In this document: in pieces, positions 34,771-47,505 of the stretch
Layout of the letters: every line of letters starts with the position of its first letter
Numbering within the stretch: the first letter of the stretch is position 1
Origin: Mactra quadrangularis
Lineage: Eukaryota > Mollusca > Bivalvia > Venerida > Mactridae
Length of the DNA stretch: 64,000 bases
Assembly (NCBI GenBank): GCA_025267735.1
Contig: CM046298.1
Location: 37,509,264 to 37,573,263, forward strand
Direction: 5' to 3'
Program-made: the position numbers and the translations under genes
Notes under the pieces: generated by a model
The model's database searches: none
Seen by the model: only the letters and a program-made list of their open reading frames with translations
What the model was told of the DNA's origin: nothing

Positions 34771-35153
34771 TTAAGCTAGGTTTAGAAATGATGAGGGCCA
34801 TCAACATTGCTGAGATCTCAACAAGACCAGCAAAGAAATAAGGTTCATCCAACAGAATGTCTCCTAAATACTTTTAACTTGTTTGTTTATGTTCTAGCCT
34901 GGGTCTGCACATTATCCATCCCAATAGGAGCGGACCATTCTATGAATAGACAGTGAATGTACCTGAAATTGCATTTTCGACAGACTCGTATAATTTTTCG
35001 ACAGCACAATTTTCCTGTATCCGTGTTTTAAATCAACTTCTTTCTGGTGATTATAGGGGCGCATATAGCTCCCATGCACAGTAGAGACACATATCTAACA
35101 CCCCCTCGAGTAAATCAGTCTTGCAAGCGTGTAAGCTAGAAGATAAGCAAATA

Positions 35154-35606
35154 CAGTGTGGGGAATCAATTGACCTATATGGTTCCTAACACGGCAAAAA
35201 TGACGACCAGATCTACAAATTTAATTGAAAAAGACATGGTAAATGATATTTATACGTGACCGATTTTTATCAGACCTAGTGCAGTCGAGGCAGCACAAAA
35301 TTCACATTGTGGTGGTAGTTCTCCCAACCCTACAATGGTTCTAGTTTTCTGGATTACCTCGAGGTTTTGAACGAGTCGAGAGATTTTTGGAAGAACTTCG
35401 AGGTATCTTGGAAACTAAAACCGTTGTTGGGTTGGCAGAACTGTGGCTAGACCGAGAATTTTGTGCTGCTTAGACTACACTAGGTCTGATAAAAATCGGT
35501 TACGTATAATTGCCATTTACCTTGTCTTTTTCATCTAAATTTGTTGATATGTTCGTCATTTTTTGCCGTGTTAGGAACCATAAAGATCACGTGATTCCCC
35601 ACACTG
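35154..35606. mobile_element. 453-bp fully palindromic foldback element with 5-bp target duplication
   Basis: The whole element is one imperfect palindrome centred near 35380, with ends CAGTGTGGGGAATCA. Long matched blocks include GTTCCTAACACGGCAAAAA and CCGATTTTTATCAGACCTAG. AAATA flanks it exactly (35149-35153, 35607-35611). It is non-coding. The superfamily is not assigned: the ends resemble hAT, but no 8-bp duplication is present. Confidence 0.85.
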
Positions 35607-35744
35607 AAATAGGTTTATTGTGACTTCAGACGTAATATAACTACTCTGTCTGACACTCTGAGATAACTAAGTCAATGTGAGAAGGTTTAAAGCTGCATGA
35701 TCTATACTCTAAATTAATGGATATGTCATACACTGGGACCGAAT

Positions 35745-35880
35745 GTGGGAAAAAATGTCAGAGGTAAAAAATGCTATACACAAAAAATGTTAGAAGTAAA
35801 CTTGAAATGCCATGGGTAAAAATGACATATCCTAAGTGGTAAAATGCCAGAGGTAAAAATGTCATAGGTAAAAATGTCAG
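35745..35880 (+). repeat. Imperfect short tandem array (ATGTCAGAGGTAAAA-like)
   Basis: About six to eight degraded units of 15-17 bp such as AATGTCAGAGGTAAAAAATG and AATGTCATAGGTAAAA. Confidence 0.6.
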
Positions 35881-36196
35881 TTTTATATAGATATTTATTC
35901 AAAAAGTGTTTTAACTGTTGTATTTCATTTTAATATATCTTTTGAAATATTGATCTAGCGTATTACAAAAATTAAGATTAAGTTCTAACATGTGTCTATA
36001 ATTCGGTTCGCATGCCACTGGAACCAGAGTCCTTAAATTCGTTTGAATATGCATAAATATACATGAATGGTTACATAGTTTCAACAAGCACAATTATAAA
36101 CGGGCGTGAACTCATTATTGTCAAGGACACCCTACATATACGTTATATAGGGTCCTTGTTATTGTGTACTGGTTGTAACTATAATATCACATATAT

Positions 36197-36365
36197 GTCA
36201 CAGGCTATTTGTAGATTTAGGCAATTTGTAAAATGCCTAAAAATACAGGCATTTTTTTAATTGCCTAAATGAGTCAGGCATTTTGTAAAATGCCTGAAAA
36301 TATCTGGCATTTTACAAATTGACTGAAATATCAAGGTTTTTTTTTACAAATTGCCTGAAAGTGTC
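36197..36365. repeat. Array of palindromic AGGCATTTT...AAAATGCCT units
   Basis: Repeated units containing AGGCATTTTGTAAAATGCCT and TTTACAAATTGCCTGAAA in alternating orientation. Each unit is self-complementary. Confidence 0.6.
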
Positions 36366-37079
36366 AGGAAAATATATTTGAATTATTACATTTAAATCAT
36401 AATGCATAATAACAGTTTAACGTTATTTTCATCCAAATAATAATGGCTAGTATTGGAAACGTTCACAGTGAAGTCTTACATTTTAATTGGAGCGCACCAA
36501 CATACCATATTGCAGCCAAAAGCAATTGGCCTGTGGACAGCCTGATATTGACCTTGTGCATGGTAAACTGTATTCATACTTAATTTCTTGAAAGGTATTG
36601 TAGGCGGAATCGATGGGGACTAAAATAAAATTTATATCACCTGTCACTAACAACAACTACTTTTCGGCATTCCAGACAGCCTATATAATGTATTGTTCTG
36701 TTTTGATGCAAACAACGAATTTATCACCAACTGTATTTTCTTATGAAATTGGATCACTTCAAAGAAGTTCGTATAGTTCGTATAGTTGATGGCTGCATAC
36801 TCATTGAGTTAGGCATTTTACTGCTTCTTGCCATTTTTGGAGTTGTTTTCCCTATATGCGATTCTTCACTACTCCTTAACACTTATTAGTTTTATAGGAT
36901 ATAAGCACATTAATTTTTCATATGTAAAGTTTGGTGTGTCATCGTGATGATGATACTTTGTAAAAAAAAAATCACATATATACAGTTAAGAAGGTTGAAA
37001 AAACACAGTTTCTATACACTATGTACATCACTTTACTGCATGAAACTATTAATATAGGCTTATAACATGGTATAGTTAC

Positions 37080-37620
37080 TGATAAGAATGGTAGCAAGTT
37101 GCTCTGAATTTGCAAGGAATATTCCAGTTTTTGTTTAATCTAGCTTTGAAGGAATTCAATGAGGGAGCTTCTATTATGCTTCTCGGCAGGACATTCCATG
37201 AGTCTATTATCCTATGGCTAAAGGCATTTTTTAACATTTCTATTTGCTCTTTGTTTGTAGAGTGTTAGATTATGTCCTCTTGTTGTGCTCTGGATTTGTA
37301 GTAATGAATTTATTTGCTGTAATATCTAGTTTGTTGAGTAGTTTATATACTTGAATTATAACTGCTCTTGTTCTCCTTTGTTCTAGTGTTGGGAGGCCAA
37401 GATTTAATAACCTGTTGGGATAATCTAGTCCGTTAAGACTATGCACTGCCCTTGTTGCTCTCCTCCGGACATTTTCAATGGCTAGCATTTTCTTTTTATA
37501 AAGTGGATACCATATAACTGAAGCGTATTCCATGTGTTGCCGTACTAGTGCTTTGTAAAGGGATAGGAACATCTCTTTATTCATATAAGAAAGAGTAGTC
37601 TTATTTAGCATCAGACACCA
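37080..37620 (-). pseudogene. 5'-truncated non-LTR retrotransposon (LINE) reverse transcriptase end
   Basis: Minus strand 37270-37611 encodes 113 residues with LYKALVRQHMEYASVIWYP, ENVRRRATRAVHSL and RLLNLGLPTLEQRRTRAVI, the conserved C-terminal part of CR1/RTE-like reverse transcriptases. After HNKRT a stop and frameshifts interrupt it, but the family's terminal motif is still readable in other frames to about 37110 (IIDSWNVLPRSI, then FKARLNKNWNIP). Everything upstream, including the catalytic core, is missing, as expected from 5' truncation. It is not active. Confidence 0.82.
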
Positions 37621-39353
37621 GATTTACCTATGGACATAAGCTCTGATATTGAGACAGAAGCTTTCAGTCGGCCCTAAGACTGTTACTTTTGAACATTATG
37701 AATCCTATGTACTATATTCATGACATATCTTTGAATTTTAGTAGACACAATACATACATGTAGTTAAATTGCTACAAAATTCAGGACCTCTGATGTGCAT
37801 TGTATATGTTCACCCGTGTCATGAACACAGCATGATTGTCTCTCCCCTTACTCATAACTACTGATATGTACATGTTTATGAGATGTATTGATCGCATGAG
37901 ATAATAACATTATACAATCAAAGCACTGGAGTGCTGGAGGAACGATGTCCTGGACTTATTTTTTGATTGTTTATTACTATCGAATGATGTAATTAAGCTA
38001 CGCATATAACATGCATTGTTAAAAACATCGTAGGCCCTTTTTACTCCAAAAAGTAATCATTGCAGTTGTCACGGGTTGAGTTGTCTACGGGTTGAGTTGT
38101 CCCGTCTCCATTGCAAGATTTGTATGTCCTGAGAGTAACCTCCCTTTTCCTGAAGAGTTTCAAGAACGACAACACAAGCCAGCGTTGTATTACATTTAAA
38201 TGAAGTGTTAATGAGTTTCACGCTTGAACTACGCCTCTTTGTCTATGTTGAACATTGTTGAAGCGTGAAAAGAGTAATCTTATACTTTCTTGTTACCATT
38301 GGAACGATGTTAAATAACATAACCATGTTATGATATACAAGTGGCTCATTCTCAGTATATGTATACTGCTACAGGGGTTATGAAATCACCACACTGTCGT
38401 TACACTGTTGTTAATTTTCCATCGGTTTCGTTCTAGGAACAATACTTGAGTACATGTAATAAAATAGTAAAAGATGGTCCCTCCCTTTAAATATTTTTTT
38501 TTTAGTAATCACAATTAAGATGCACGTGGGAACAAAATTTATTTATTTACAAAAGGTAAGGTATTATTGTTTGTTCAAATTAACAATCAAGTTTAACTCG
38601 TGTTAACTTTGTTATTCAGTGCACCTCTTCTCAAAAAAATCTAACGAAAAAAGTATCGTAAGTCAATTACATAAATTTTGCAGTTCAAAGTCAGAAGAAT
38701 AAACATAACTATGATATGATATTCAAAATTTATCAAATAAGTCACATAATTCAATAATATTTGGAATTGATTTGCCTAGAAATTACTGCAATATGAATGT
38801 TCCTTGCTTTGACTTACGATGATTTTTAACGTAAGAATTTTTGTGAAAAGCGCCACTGTGTTTATTAAATGAGCACTAACCAAAGAGCTAATTTCAAAAT
38901 TAGTGGTTCATTTTCAACGGTTCATTTTTCAACACATTCTATACTTCATACAAATAAATTCCAATCAAAATAATTATCCCTATCGACATTTAATTTTAAC
39001 AGGCCCGCGGGTCTTCGCATCATGGACTGGCACACAAAATTTTAAAATAGTCGGCCGTTGTTTAGCCTTTATCATTATCGCTTAAAATGTAAGGGAGCAA
39101 ACTCGTATAAAAATTAAGTTTTGTTATCTCCCTCTATTCACTGACGTACATACCGCTAGCCAATAGATACGCAGTATTCAACTGGTACCCGTTTCTTCCA
39201 ACTATAATCGTACCTGGACGTTTGGAACCAGGTTATAATGAATGTCGCCATTTTCTCGCCACCACACCCTTGGAATATAAATATTGTAGATCATGGTCTG
39301 AATCAGGGTCCTTAAAAGACCCTTTTGCAGGTCCATTTTCTTCTTCTGACCCA

Positions 39354-39603
<250 letters not shown>

Positions 39604-40656
39604 TGAAGTTCTTTGTCGAACATTTCGCGACTCCCTACTCCGAGTAGTTCGGATTTAATTAACAGATTTATTAAATAATGCTTTGGTAGAATTCATTATG
39701 ATATTATTAGTTCAGGCTCAGTGGTCTTTTTATTGTGAGATTGTGTATTGATAAATGATATGTTTGTTTTGAATACACTTGTATCTGTATGGTAAATTCA
39801 TTTGTTTTAAAGGTTGACCTACTGACCTCATGATATTGGTTCTAATGTAGAATCAATTCTGACATGGCATTTTACAATACATGGTCTTTCTCAGCGATAC
39901 TTAACAAACTGCCGAATTATTTAGTCTGTTAACTATGTGTGGACGTTGACATTTAAGGAAACATTTGTGTTGTATGTTCCTACAAAATTGTTTTATCGTT
40001 TGACATTTAGTTTGTGTACTGACCTGAAACTTGCCCTCATTTTTTCTTTTCATAAATTTTCAGTTTGTTAGTGTAATGTTCTTGCTAAGTGATGATCCAA
40101 TCATTTTTATGTGAACACATCACCTGTTCATAATGCTACATTTGCAAATATGCGGATAAACAATTGAGCCTTTTCTGTATCTCGCCTAGAGTGACGTTAC
40201 CTATGCTTCGGTCACTTTTATATCAAATTTGATTTGGGTTAAAAGATTTAATATGACTAAGGCAAAGCCTCAAAGCGAGCTCGACGAATCCAAACTTATA
40301 TGCGGAGACGTAACCAACTATTTTGACTGTTTCTATTGGTTTTTTTTGGTACTTTTAACAATGTCACTTTTTATGAACTTGCAGATCCACGCTTGTAAAC
40401 ATGGCCTTATTGTAGCTGCTTCAGTGATATATTTATTCGAGGGCCTATTAATTGAATAAGCTAGGGGAGATAACTGCGTAATTTATTGTATTCAGAAAAA
40501 ATCTGACAACATCTCATTCTTTTATGTCAGAATCATATTTCAATTCTGAAAGAAATGTATTGTACATTATTATTTATCTTTTGAATAGATGAAAAAACGC
40601 AATAAAACATTCATTTTTTTAAGATAGATATATTTTTTACCTCTTTAAACAATGCC

Positions 40657-40767
40657 CGGTACCGTTAAGTTACGGAAACGTGCTGGTTTTATCATAAACA
40701 CCGTTTATGACGTCGCTAAGAGATGTTTATGATAAAACCAGCACGTTTCCGTAACTTAACGGTACCG
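40657..40767. repeat. Perfect 44-bp inverted repeat (hairpin 1)
   Basis: Arms 40657-40700 and 40724-40767 are exact reverse complements over all 44 bp, with a 23-nt loop. The arm starts CGGTACCGTTAAGTTACGG. Transcribed RNA would form a long perfect stem. Confidence 0.93.
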
Positions 40768-40773
40768 CGTTGA

Positions 40774-40851
40774 CTCTCATACAGAGTTGTCGATCTTTAC
40801 AATGATCTCTATATATAGATCACTGTAAGGATCGACAACTCTGTATGAGAG
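40774..40851. repeat. 35-bp inverted repeat with 8-nt loop (hairpin 2)
   Basis: Arms 40774-40808 and 40817-40851 match at 33 of 35 positions. The arm starts CTCTCATACAGAGTTGTCG and the loop is CTATATAT. It begins 7 bp after hairpin 1. Confidence 0.92.
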
Positions 40852-41566
40852 ATTGGTTGACTCTCTTCCTGATGCGCAGGGCGGGTTAAAAAATCAACTT
40901 CCGGTACATTGTCAAAATACGATACTGTATAGAAACATATTCGCGTTACCGTAAAGCTCGCTCTTCGAGCTCGCTATGATAATTTAGGTAAAGTTCCAAT
41001 GGTAAAAACATCATCATGTTTGCCAACATCCTTTTTCCAAAAAACAAAATTCTAAAGAACACGGATGTTGGATAAAATCGGGGCGGAGCACCATTAGCTC
41101 ATATTTAGAAAAAAATGAACCAGTGCTCGGTCTCCTTGTTTTTAAGTCAAATAGAATAAAATATGTGAAAATTTTGTTGTAAACTGGTAAATTATTGATT
41201 GAATATTATGGATTTATGTAAATGATGATATTTCTTGAAATATTTTACTCATTATAAGTGAAAAAGTAAGAGCTGTCCAAACACATTTTTCTAGCGATAA
41301 CAGCGGATGCTACCCAAATCTTTCATCTGCAAAACCATTCAAGCGTCTAGATGATCATGATTTGGGTTTTTCCATGAGCATTTGACAGATAGCCCTAAAA
41401 ATAGACACAAGTCACGAGGTTTCCATTTTTATTTTCTAAAATTTTCATGGGGTCACTGAGCATTGGTAGTGACTGAGCATAGGTAGTTGACTCAACATAA
41501 TCATATTGTGTACTATGTAGTAGTTTGGATTGCTGATCCTTACATTTTAAAATAAATGTATATACA

Positions 41567-41770
41567 GTTCAGGCTATATTATGGCATCAAGCACACTTAA
41601 TCTAGCTTTCCTGAACACTTGGTTTATATCTAGTACTCGCCTACCCTTCCTCAAGATCGATAACTTCTCCCTTTATCTTATTTCTGGGGTAAATTGACAT
41701 TATTGTCAAATTTTTATGGAAGGGCATAACCTCGTGGGTGGGATTCAAACTCGTAGCCCCTTCAGGACAC
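41567..41770 (-). mobile_element. Degraded family-A SINE, head missing
   Basis: Recognisable segments include AATCTAGCTTTCCTGAACA, CGCCTACCCTTCC and TATTGTCAAATTTTTATGG, in the order of the family-A tail. The tRNA head is lost. The copy is old. Confidence 0.75.
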
Positions 41771-42879
41771 TATTGTCTACATTTTTCGGTTATTGTTTAC
41801 AGTACATGTTCACAATCAGTGTTGTAAAGAGGAGATCACTGTATGTGACACTGCATTCATACTAGTACTACACTTAACAGTACAATTTCTGTCCATTTAG
41901 CCATAGGGTTACCAGTTCCGCCAGTTCTCGTATGACACCAAATTGATTCATCAATGGTACCAATTCTGAACAACTTTCGTATGAAATAAGTGACTACTAA
42001 CACTCTGAGTGAATGAAAAATTCTTTGTTTTTATTTGGGAACTATGTCTACATAAATTGTTAGCCACATTTTTTATATGAACATGATACAAAGTGACTGA
42101 TGTTAGTTTTCATACACCACTATTTTATTATTATTATTTAATTATTTATTTCGTATAGCCAAGCTTGTAAGTTGTTGGGGACTTTTCCCTAAAGTTGCCA
42201 TGGTTTTTAGAACATTTAAGGGGGTCGATGACTGTGGCATTGTCATGGATGAAAGACAGTGACTTTGCACTGTAATTTCAAGGACTAACTATGCTGCCTT
42301 GTATAGCAGAATATTGTTGAAAAAGTCTATTATAAATTTATAATTAAATTGTAAATTTAACAAGAAACTAGGCATTTGCCCTTCATGGGAACCAGGCATG
42401 AAGAATATAGGCACATATTACATAATCAAACTCCTCACAGTGCTTACGTCACATTTTGCTACCTAACCACTGCCAACACGTAAATCACATGACGCTTGTA
42501 ATATCATGTTACAAAAAATGGTGACCGTGAAAAGTAAAAGAGTAGATGAAAATTTTTTTTTTTGTGTTGTGCTAAAATTATATGTTATAAAGATGGAAGC
42601 ATTGCTAATAAAATAGCTAGCTTAATGTTATTGATATAATAATTTAAATAAAGAAAAATAACAGTTTCTGCTGAGCAAAGTTATATGTTATATATACAAC
42701 AAACACATTAGAAAATGTTAAAACTTTTAACAAATGTCATGTTACAAGTTTGATGTATTCTGACAAAATGTCAATGTACTTAGCAGTTTTCTGTAGTTTT
42801 CACAATATGTATTAATATTCATGCCTTTTACCAATACATTTGTATTTGTAATAATTGATGTAGGCGCATATGTGTTGGT

Positions 42880-43290
42880 CTCTTGTTACATAATTTTATT
42901 ATATAGTGATTATTCCAGAACTCAGAAAAGGGCAGGGAGGCAGAATATAAATATGTTCCCTGGAACCGTGTTTTGTCTAGTAATTTTGAATGTGGGACCC
43001 AATGTCCTCAGGCAGTCACCACGAAACATGGCTGACCGATGGACAAATCTTGAAAAAATAGGTCTGTCTGGATTTTCAGGTTTACCATTTACTTTACAGG
43101 ACCGACTTTCCACAATATTCAATATTCACATCTAAACAGTTTTCATTTCATCAAAATATGTCAAGTGTCTATGGTCCTGTAAGACTTTTAAGGTTTTTAT
43201 TCCTGTAAATTTTTTATCATAACAGGACCTACTGTCCAGTATTAAAGTGGGTTTGCGATGACTTCCATAAGGCAAAACTGTTTGGGACAT
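42880..43290 (+). repeat. Dispersed repeat related to 54340-54880 and 49840-49900
   Basis: Shared blocks include TTTACAGGACCGACT, CAGTTTTCATTTCATCAAAA and TATTCCAGAACTCAGAAAAG. The 54.4-kb relative is interrupted by a SINE. Confidence 0.6.
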
Positions 43291-43667
43291 TAAAAACTGA
43301 ATTGGTTTGGTCCTGTTTTTGCTTCAAGTGTAATTGTTTTTTTAAATTATTTTTTCATGTGAATTTAAAAATTCATATATTTTGAGGCATGCAGAAGCTA
43401 TCATCGTTTAGTCCCTAATTCATTCCTCACAACTCTTAAATTGCTTACTATAATTTCTAAAAATTATGCTTTATACATGTTTATAATTGATAATAATAAT
43501 AAATCAGTCATGGTGTTATCATCTTTTCAACTATTTAAGCTGAAACTTGGAGATGTAAAATATATGTGGCACTCTTGACAAAAAAATGTGAATTCATACT
43601 ATTAAGTGTAAATTAAATGGTCAGAAATTGTTAATTTCTGAGTGCCTGACCTTTTGAGTTGATTTTT

Positions 43668-43815
43668 GTATTCATTGTTTTTAACAATGAATACTCTGTT
43701 ACCAATAGATTAATAGCGGTATTCCGATCGGAGTCCTATACTGACCTATTGACCTATATATCTAATCAACAAAACCGAACAGCATCCGGATAATTCCGCT
43801 ACAATAAAATAGTTC
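43668..43815 (-). repeat. Dispersed repeat with hairpin end (partner 29818-29960, inverted)
   Basis: Same family as 29818-29960. Here the terminal hairpin has 12-bp perfect arms (GTATTCATTGTT / AACAATGAATAC) and a 3-nt loop. Confidence 0.7.
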
Positions 43816-44494
43816 GCAAATAGTTCTTTTGTTTCATCGATCATCTGTGTATTCCTACGCGTTAATTTAATTACGCATTTAACTCGATCTACATCAAACC
43901 TTTCTTCGAAGTGACACCGAGTATTGACAAATTTGTGAACAATTGAACAATGGTAGACAAATTATTACGTAACTGATAATCGCGGATGTATACATCGATT
44001 TCATTCATGAAAAATTATGAATGAAACTACGTTTCCGTATCAAGCGCTATAGTCACGTGACTACAAATATGCATTTGCTGACAGACATCGGAAGACAAAG
44101 GAATTGAAGGAAAGTACTCGAAACTAAATCAGTTTCTCTTAATGCAGTTTACAGTCATTCACATTATTGGAAGGAATTGTTTGCAAACAATTTCTTTATA
44201 TGTCAGCGCTCCCAGAAATGAGAAAAAGAACGAACAACACATAATTGAACTCTGTTGCGACCCAGAAAATAATATAGCAACAGAAAAATGTGTATACTCG
44301 AGTACTATCAATTGCAGACGAGTTGAAAAAAATACAAATTTAAACAAATAGTACTTAAAATTATGATATTCAATGTTTTCACATTAATAAAACTTTATTC
44401 TATCTGTGTACGGAGAAAAGTTATTTTGTGCATTGCGCATTTTTATATGTCATGCATTTGTATATGTATATAAATTTAGCACAATAATTAGCGT

Positions 44495-44570
44495 CGTGTC
44501 TGTGGCCTAGTGGTTAGCATGTCAGACTACCAATCATGAGGTCGCGAGTTCGAATCCTAGGCGCGTCACA
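44495..44570 (+). ncRNA. tRNA-like sequence with pol III A and B boxes
   Basis: TGGCCTAGTGG (44503-44513) and AGTTCGAATCC (44547-44557) are good A- and B-box matches, and a T-rich run follows within 30 bp. The acceptor and T stems do not pair and the anticodon stem is irregular. It is therefore a SINE head or decayed tRNA gene and not a functional tRNA. Confidence 0.45.
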
Positions 44571-46033
44571 TTAATTTTTATTATTTTTTTTTTTAGGCTA
44601 CAAAAAATTGATCATGTTCGTCAGATTTACGCACTTAAAATTCAGAAAATGGAAAAAAAAATTTTGCTCTAGTTACTTTTCACTTATAAAATGAAAACAT
44701 CAATTATAAATGCAACCATGTTTGATCATCAGTTGAACACTGACGTAAACTTGATGTTTTCATCAACTCTACACTGCTCTAGTTATGTGACGTCATGTCC
44801 CCCTGCTGTGTTATTTACGACAAGCAGGTAAGACGGGGTAGAATATTTAACATTATAATTGTTAATGCCCCAAAATACTCGACTGACTTATTTTGAAATA
44901 AATTTTGCATAACGTACCCCAAGACTATATTTATATACCTAAAGGTTTAGTCAATTTTTATTTTAGAAGGGTTCTGATGTAATTGTTTTCTTTCACATAA
45001 TTTATGACAAGCCTCTATTTATTCACTTTAAAGTTTTCCTGTTTGGTCCATTTTCATTTTATAGGGATGCTGACTCTAAAATCCTCATACATGATGGCTT
45101 AAATAATCTTAGTAGTTGTTTGTTGTTTAGTTGTTCCCATATCATCCAAATAATATAACTTTATTTATACTCAAAAAGTCAACAAGACTCGTCCATTTAT
45201 ATTTACGGGGGTGCTCAACTGGTACTCATTCTGGATTACTAAATTATATTGAGCAGTTGTATGTTGTTGAGTCATTCTCTTATTTACCCAATAACATTAA
45301 GACTTTACTAAAACACCAACATCAACAGGTTTGATCTATTATGATGTTAGCCGAGCTTATTCTAAATTGTACAGAAATATTGGAAGTATTTAATTAAAGG
45401 TTAATATTGAATGAATTCACTTAGTGTATTAGCTATGCAGTATAGTAAATGCAAATGGAACAAAATACAGTTAATTATGACGTATGTACCTTATGAAAAG
45501 CATTTATGTATGTTAACAGCAAATAATCTTTCTTACAACAACCTGCAAAATAATCAAAACTATATGCCCTGTACCCCAATATCAAAATAATATGGTTCAA
45601 GTTAGAAAGATTTTGACATATTTCATCTTTGAATGTACATGATTGTATCATATCAATATGCTGAATAAATGACCAACTGGTATAAACACTAAAAAGTTAC
45701 TTATTATGCTTTTTCTGAACTACATGCTATAATGTGATTTTCTGTATAATGTTCATATTTAACATGTATTTTTCCATTTGTATAAAAATTCTCATGAAAA
45801 TATCACACATTTATTCCTCGCCTTTCGATCGCTTCTCAAAATGTTTTTTTTTCGCTGGCCAGCTCTATTTTTTGAGACAAAATTCATAGAACATATGATC
45901 AATTCATTGAGGCCTTAACGACCCCTACGACCCCTCGATCAGTAGAATAATGGGCCTGTAAAATGAAATATGAAACACAGTTGACTATGAATGATAAGAA
46001 GGTAATGAGTGATATCGAAATAGTATCTTTGAA

Positions 46034-46947
46034 CTTGTTGACGTCATCAACATAATTAATGTTTGGAACATATATCACCTTTTCTAGTTTGTGTGTACTA
46101 ATGAACTCTGGTATTAAATCTTAGCATAACACTTTGAATCTTAACATTTGTTTATTTTCTTACATAATATAGATAATTTGTGCATATAAAACACTTTCAA
46201 CTATTTTGCAAAAAATAACCCCATTCACTTGACGACATTAACCTCTTTGTTAAATCAGTTCATCGAATGAATTAATTCTTAATAATTTTTGTAAATCTTA
46301 ACCTTCACCATTAAACACCATCAGTGCAGGTAAAATTAATTTCTAAGACCTTTATGATAAGCAGAAATGGGGGTTAAATACATTACTTTCTGTTCAGTTA
46401 CTATATAAATCATAGAATAGCAGCAGGGTGTTTGTCCAACTTTACTAAAAAATGTGCACTACGTAGCACACATAACAGATAACAATTACATAGTTTTAAA
46501 TCTCTCCTATATTAGATTTTTTGACACACAGACTAATTAAATAATGTGATAGTCATATTGTAACAGTTAATAGCATTGACTAATTACAACAGTAGTCATA
46601 GTAATACGTAAATTCAATCGTTCAATATTGTAAATGACTCAAGCTGATTTTTATTGTGAAGAGAGTTTGATAAAAAATGTAATCACCAGCATTAATAATA
46701 TCTACGGTCATTCTGTCCCCTTCCCCTGATTCTAAGTCATGTAGGACAGTCGTCAGTCACTGACAAAGTATGCACCCAGTAGTTTGTTAACAGCAAAATC
46801 CTGAGATAAAGCTTCTTCAGGAACAGTGAGTAGGTGGACTGACCGCTGTGATATAATCTATATAAGGTGTTGCCACAGCATAAAACCCAACAAAAATTGA
46901 ATAAATCTAAACACAATGAATACCCCAGTACTTTCAGTGCTTTGATT
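46034..46947 (-). repeat. Arm of a large inverted duplication (partner 26606-27388)
   Basis: The 914-bp longer copy lies in GRK intron 2 and includes a longer part of the family-B SINE (about 46697-46903). The shared block ends CAGTACTTTCAGTGCTTTGA, which also occurs at 7223-7244. Confidence 0.8.
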
Positions 46948-46999
46948 TAATCAAGGGTTTCATGATGATCAGATCCATACATATTTTCTTTCATATTCA

Positions 47000-47162
47000 C
47001 AGTTTATGAAATTAAAATATTTAAGTGGTTGTCCAAACAGATCATTTATGAGCAAGCACTACGTCTCATTTGCAGAATTTTGGTTGCCCGAAAGAAATAG
47101 TGGGTTGCCCAAACGAAAGTGGTTGTCCCGGGCAACCAGGCACCCACTAATTTTGTTGACTG
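47000..47162. mobile_element. 163-bp MITE, CAGTCTAYGAAATT family
   Basis: Ends CAGTTTATGAAATT and, inverted, CAGTCAACAAAATTAGTGGG. The interior repeats GGTTGCCC and GGTTGTCC. A TATTCA string on each side may be a remnant of the target duplication. Confidence 0.65.
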
Positions 47163-47426
47163 TATTCATTGTGTTTGTCACCTGTGATTTTAATATTCCA
47201 TGATGTCATCCTTGAGTATTTTTTTACTGACAAACTATATAGATGAACCAAAAAGTTAACCAAGGCTGCTAAAATCAATTTTCTGTGGCAAGTATGGACA
47301 AGTGGATTTTTCAATAATTTTGTATGTTCCTGTGGCCACGTAACTTTTACCACTTGTCAAGAACAGACAAGTAAACATTTTCAAGATTTGATGACCCTGT
47401 TAATTTGGCTAAAATTGTTTGGTGGT

Positions 47427-47505
47427 GGTTGCTGGGTTTATTGCTGTGGCAACACATTGTTTAGGTCATATTGCGGTAGTCAGTCAATAAACTCACTGGC
47501 AAAAA
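47427..47505 (-). mobile_element. Family-B SINE 3' fragment
   Basis: GGGTTTATTGCTGTGGCAAC followed by TAGGTCATATTGCGG and AGTCAGTCAATAAACTCACT is the reverse complement of the family-B core. Confidence 0.6.

Larger units (their letters stand above)
34286..39353. other. Interval between the long-TIR element and the GRK gene
   Basis: Holds dispersed repeats, the palindromic element, small arrays and a LINE fragment. No host exon was recognised. The last 250 bp before 39354 should contain the GRK 5' untranslated region and promoter. Confidence 0.45.

Noticed and set aside
39222..39353. In-frame 44-codon N-terminal extension of GRK exon 1
   Set aside because: The frame opens at TTG and has no ATG before the family-conserved start MELENIV.
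42821..43135. 104-codon plus-strand ORF
   Set aside because: It overlaps a dispersed repeat in GRK intron 2 and is not conserved in the related copy at 54.4 kb.
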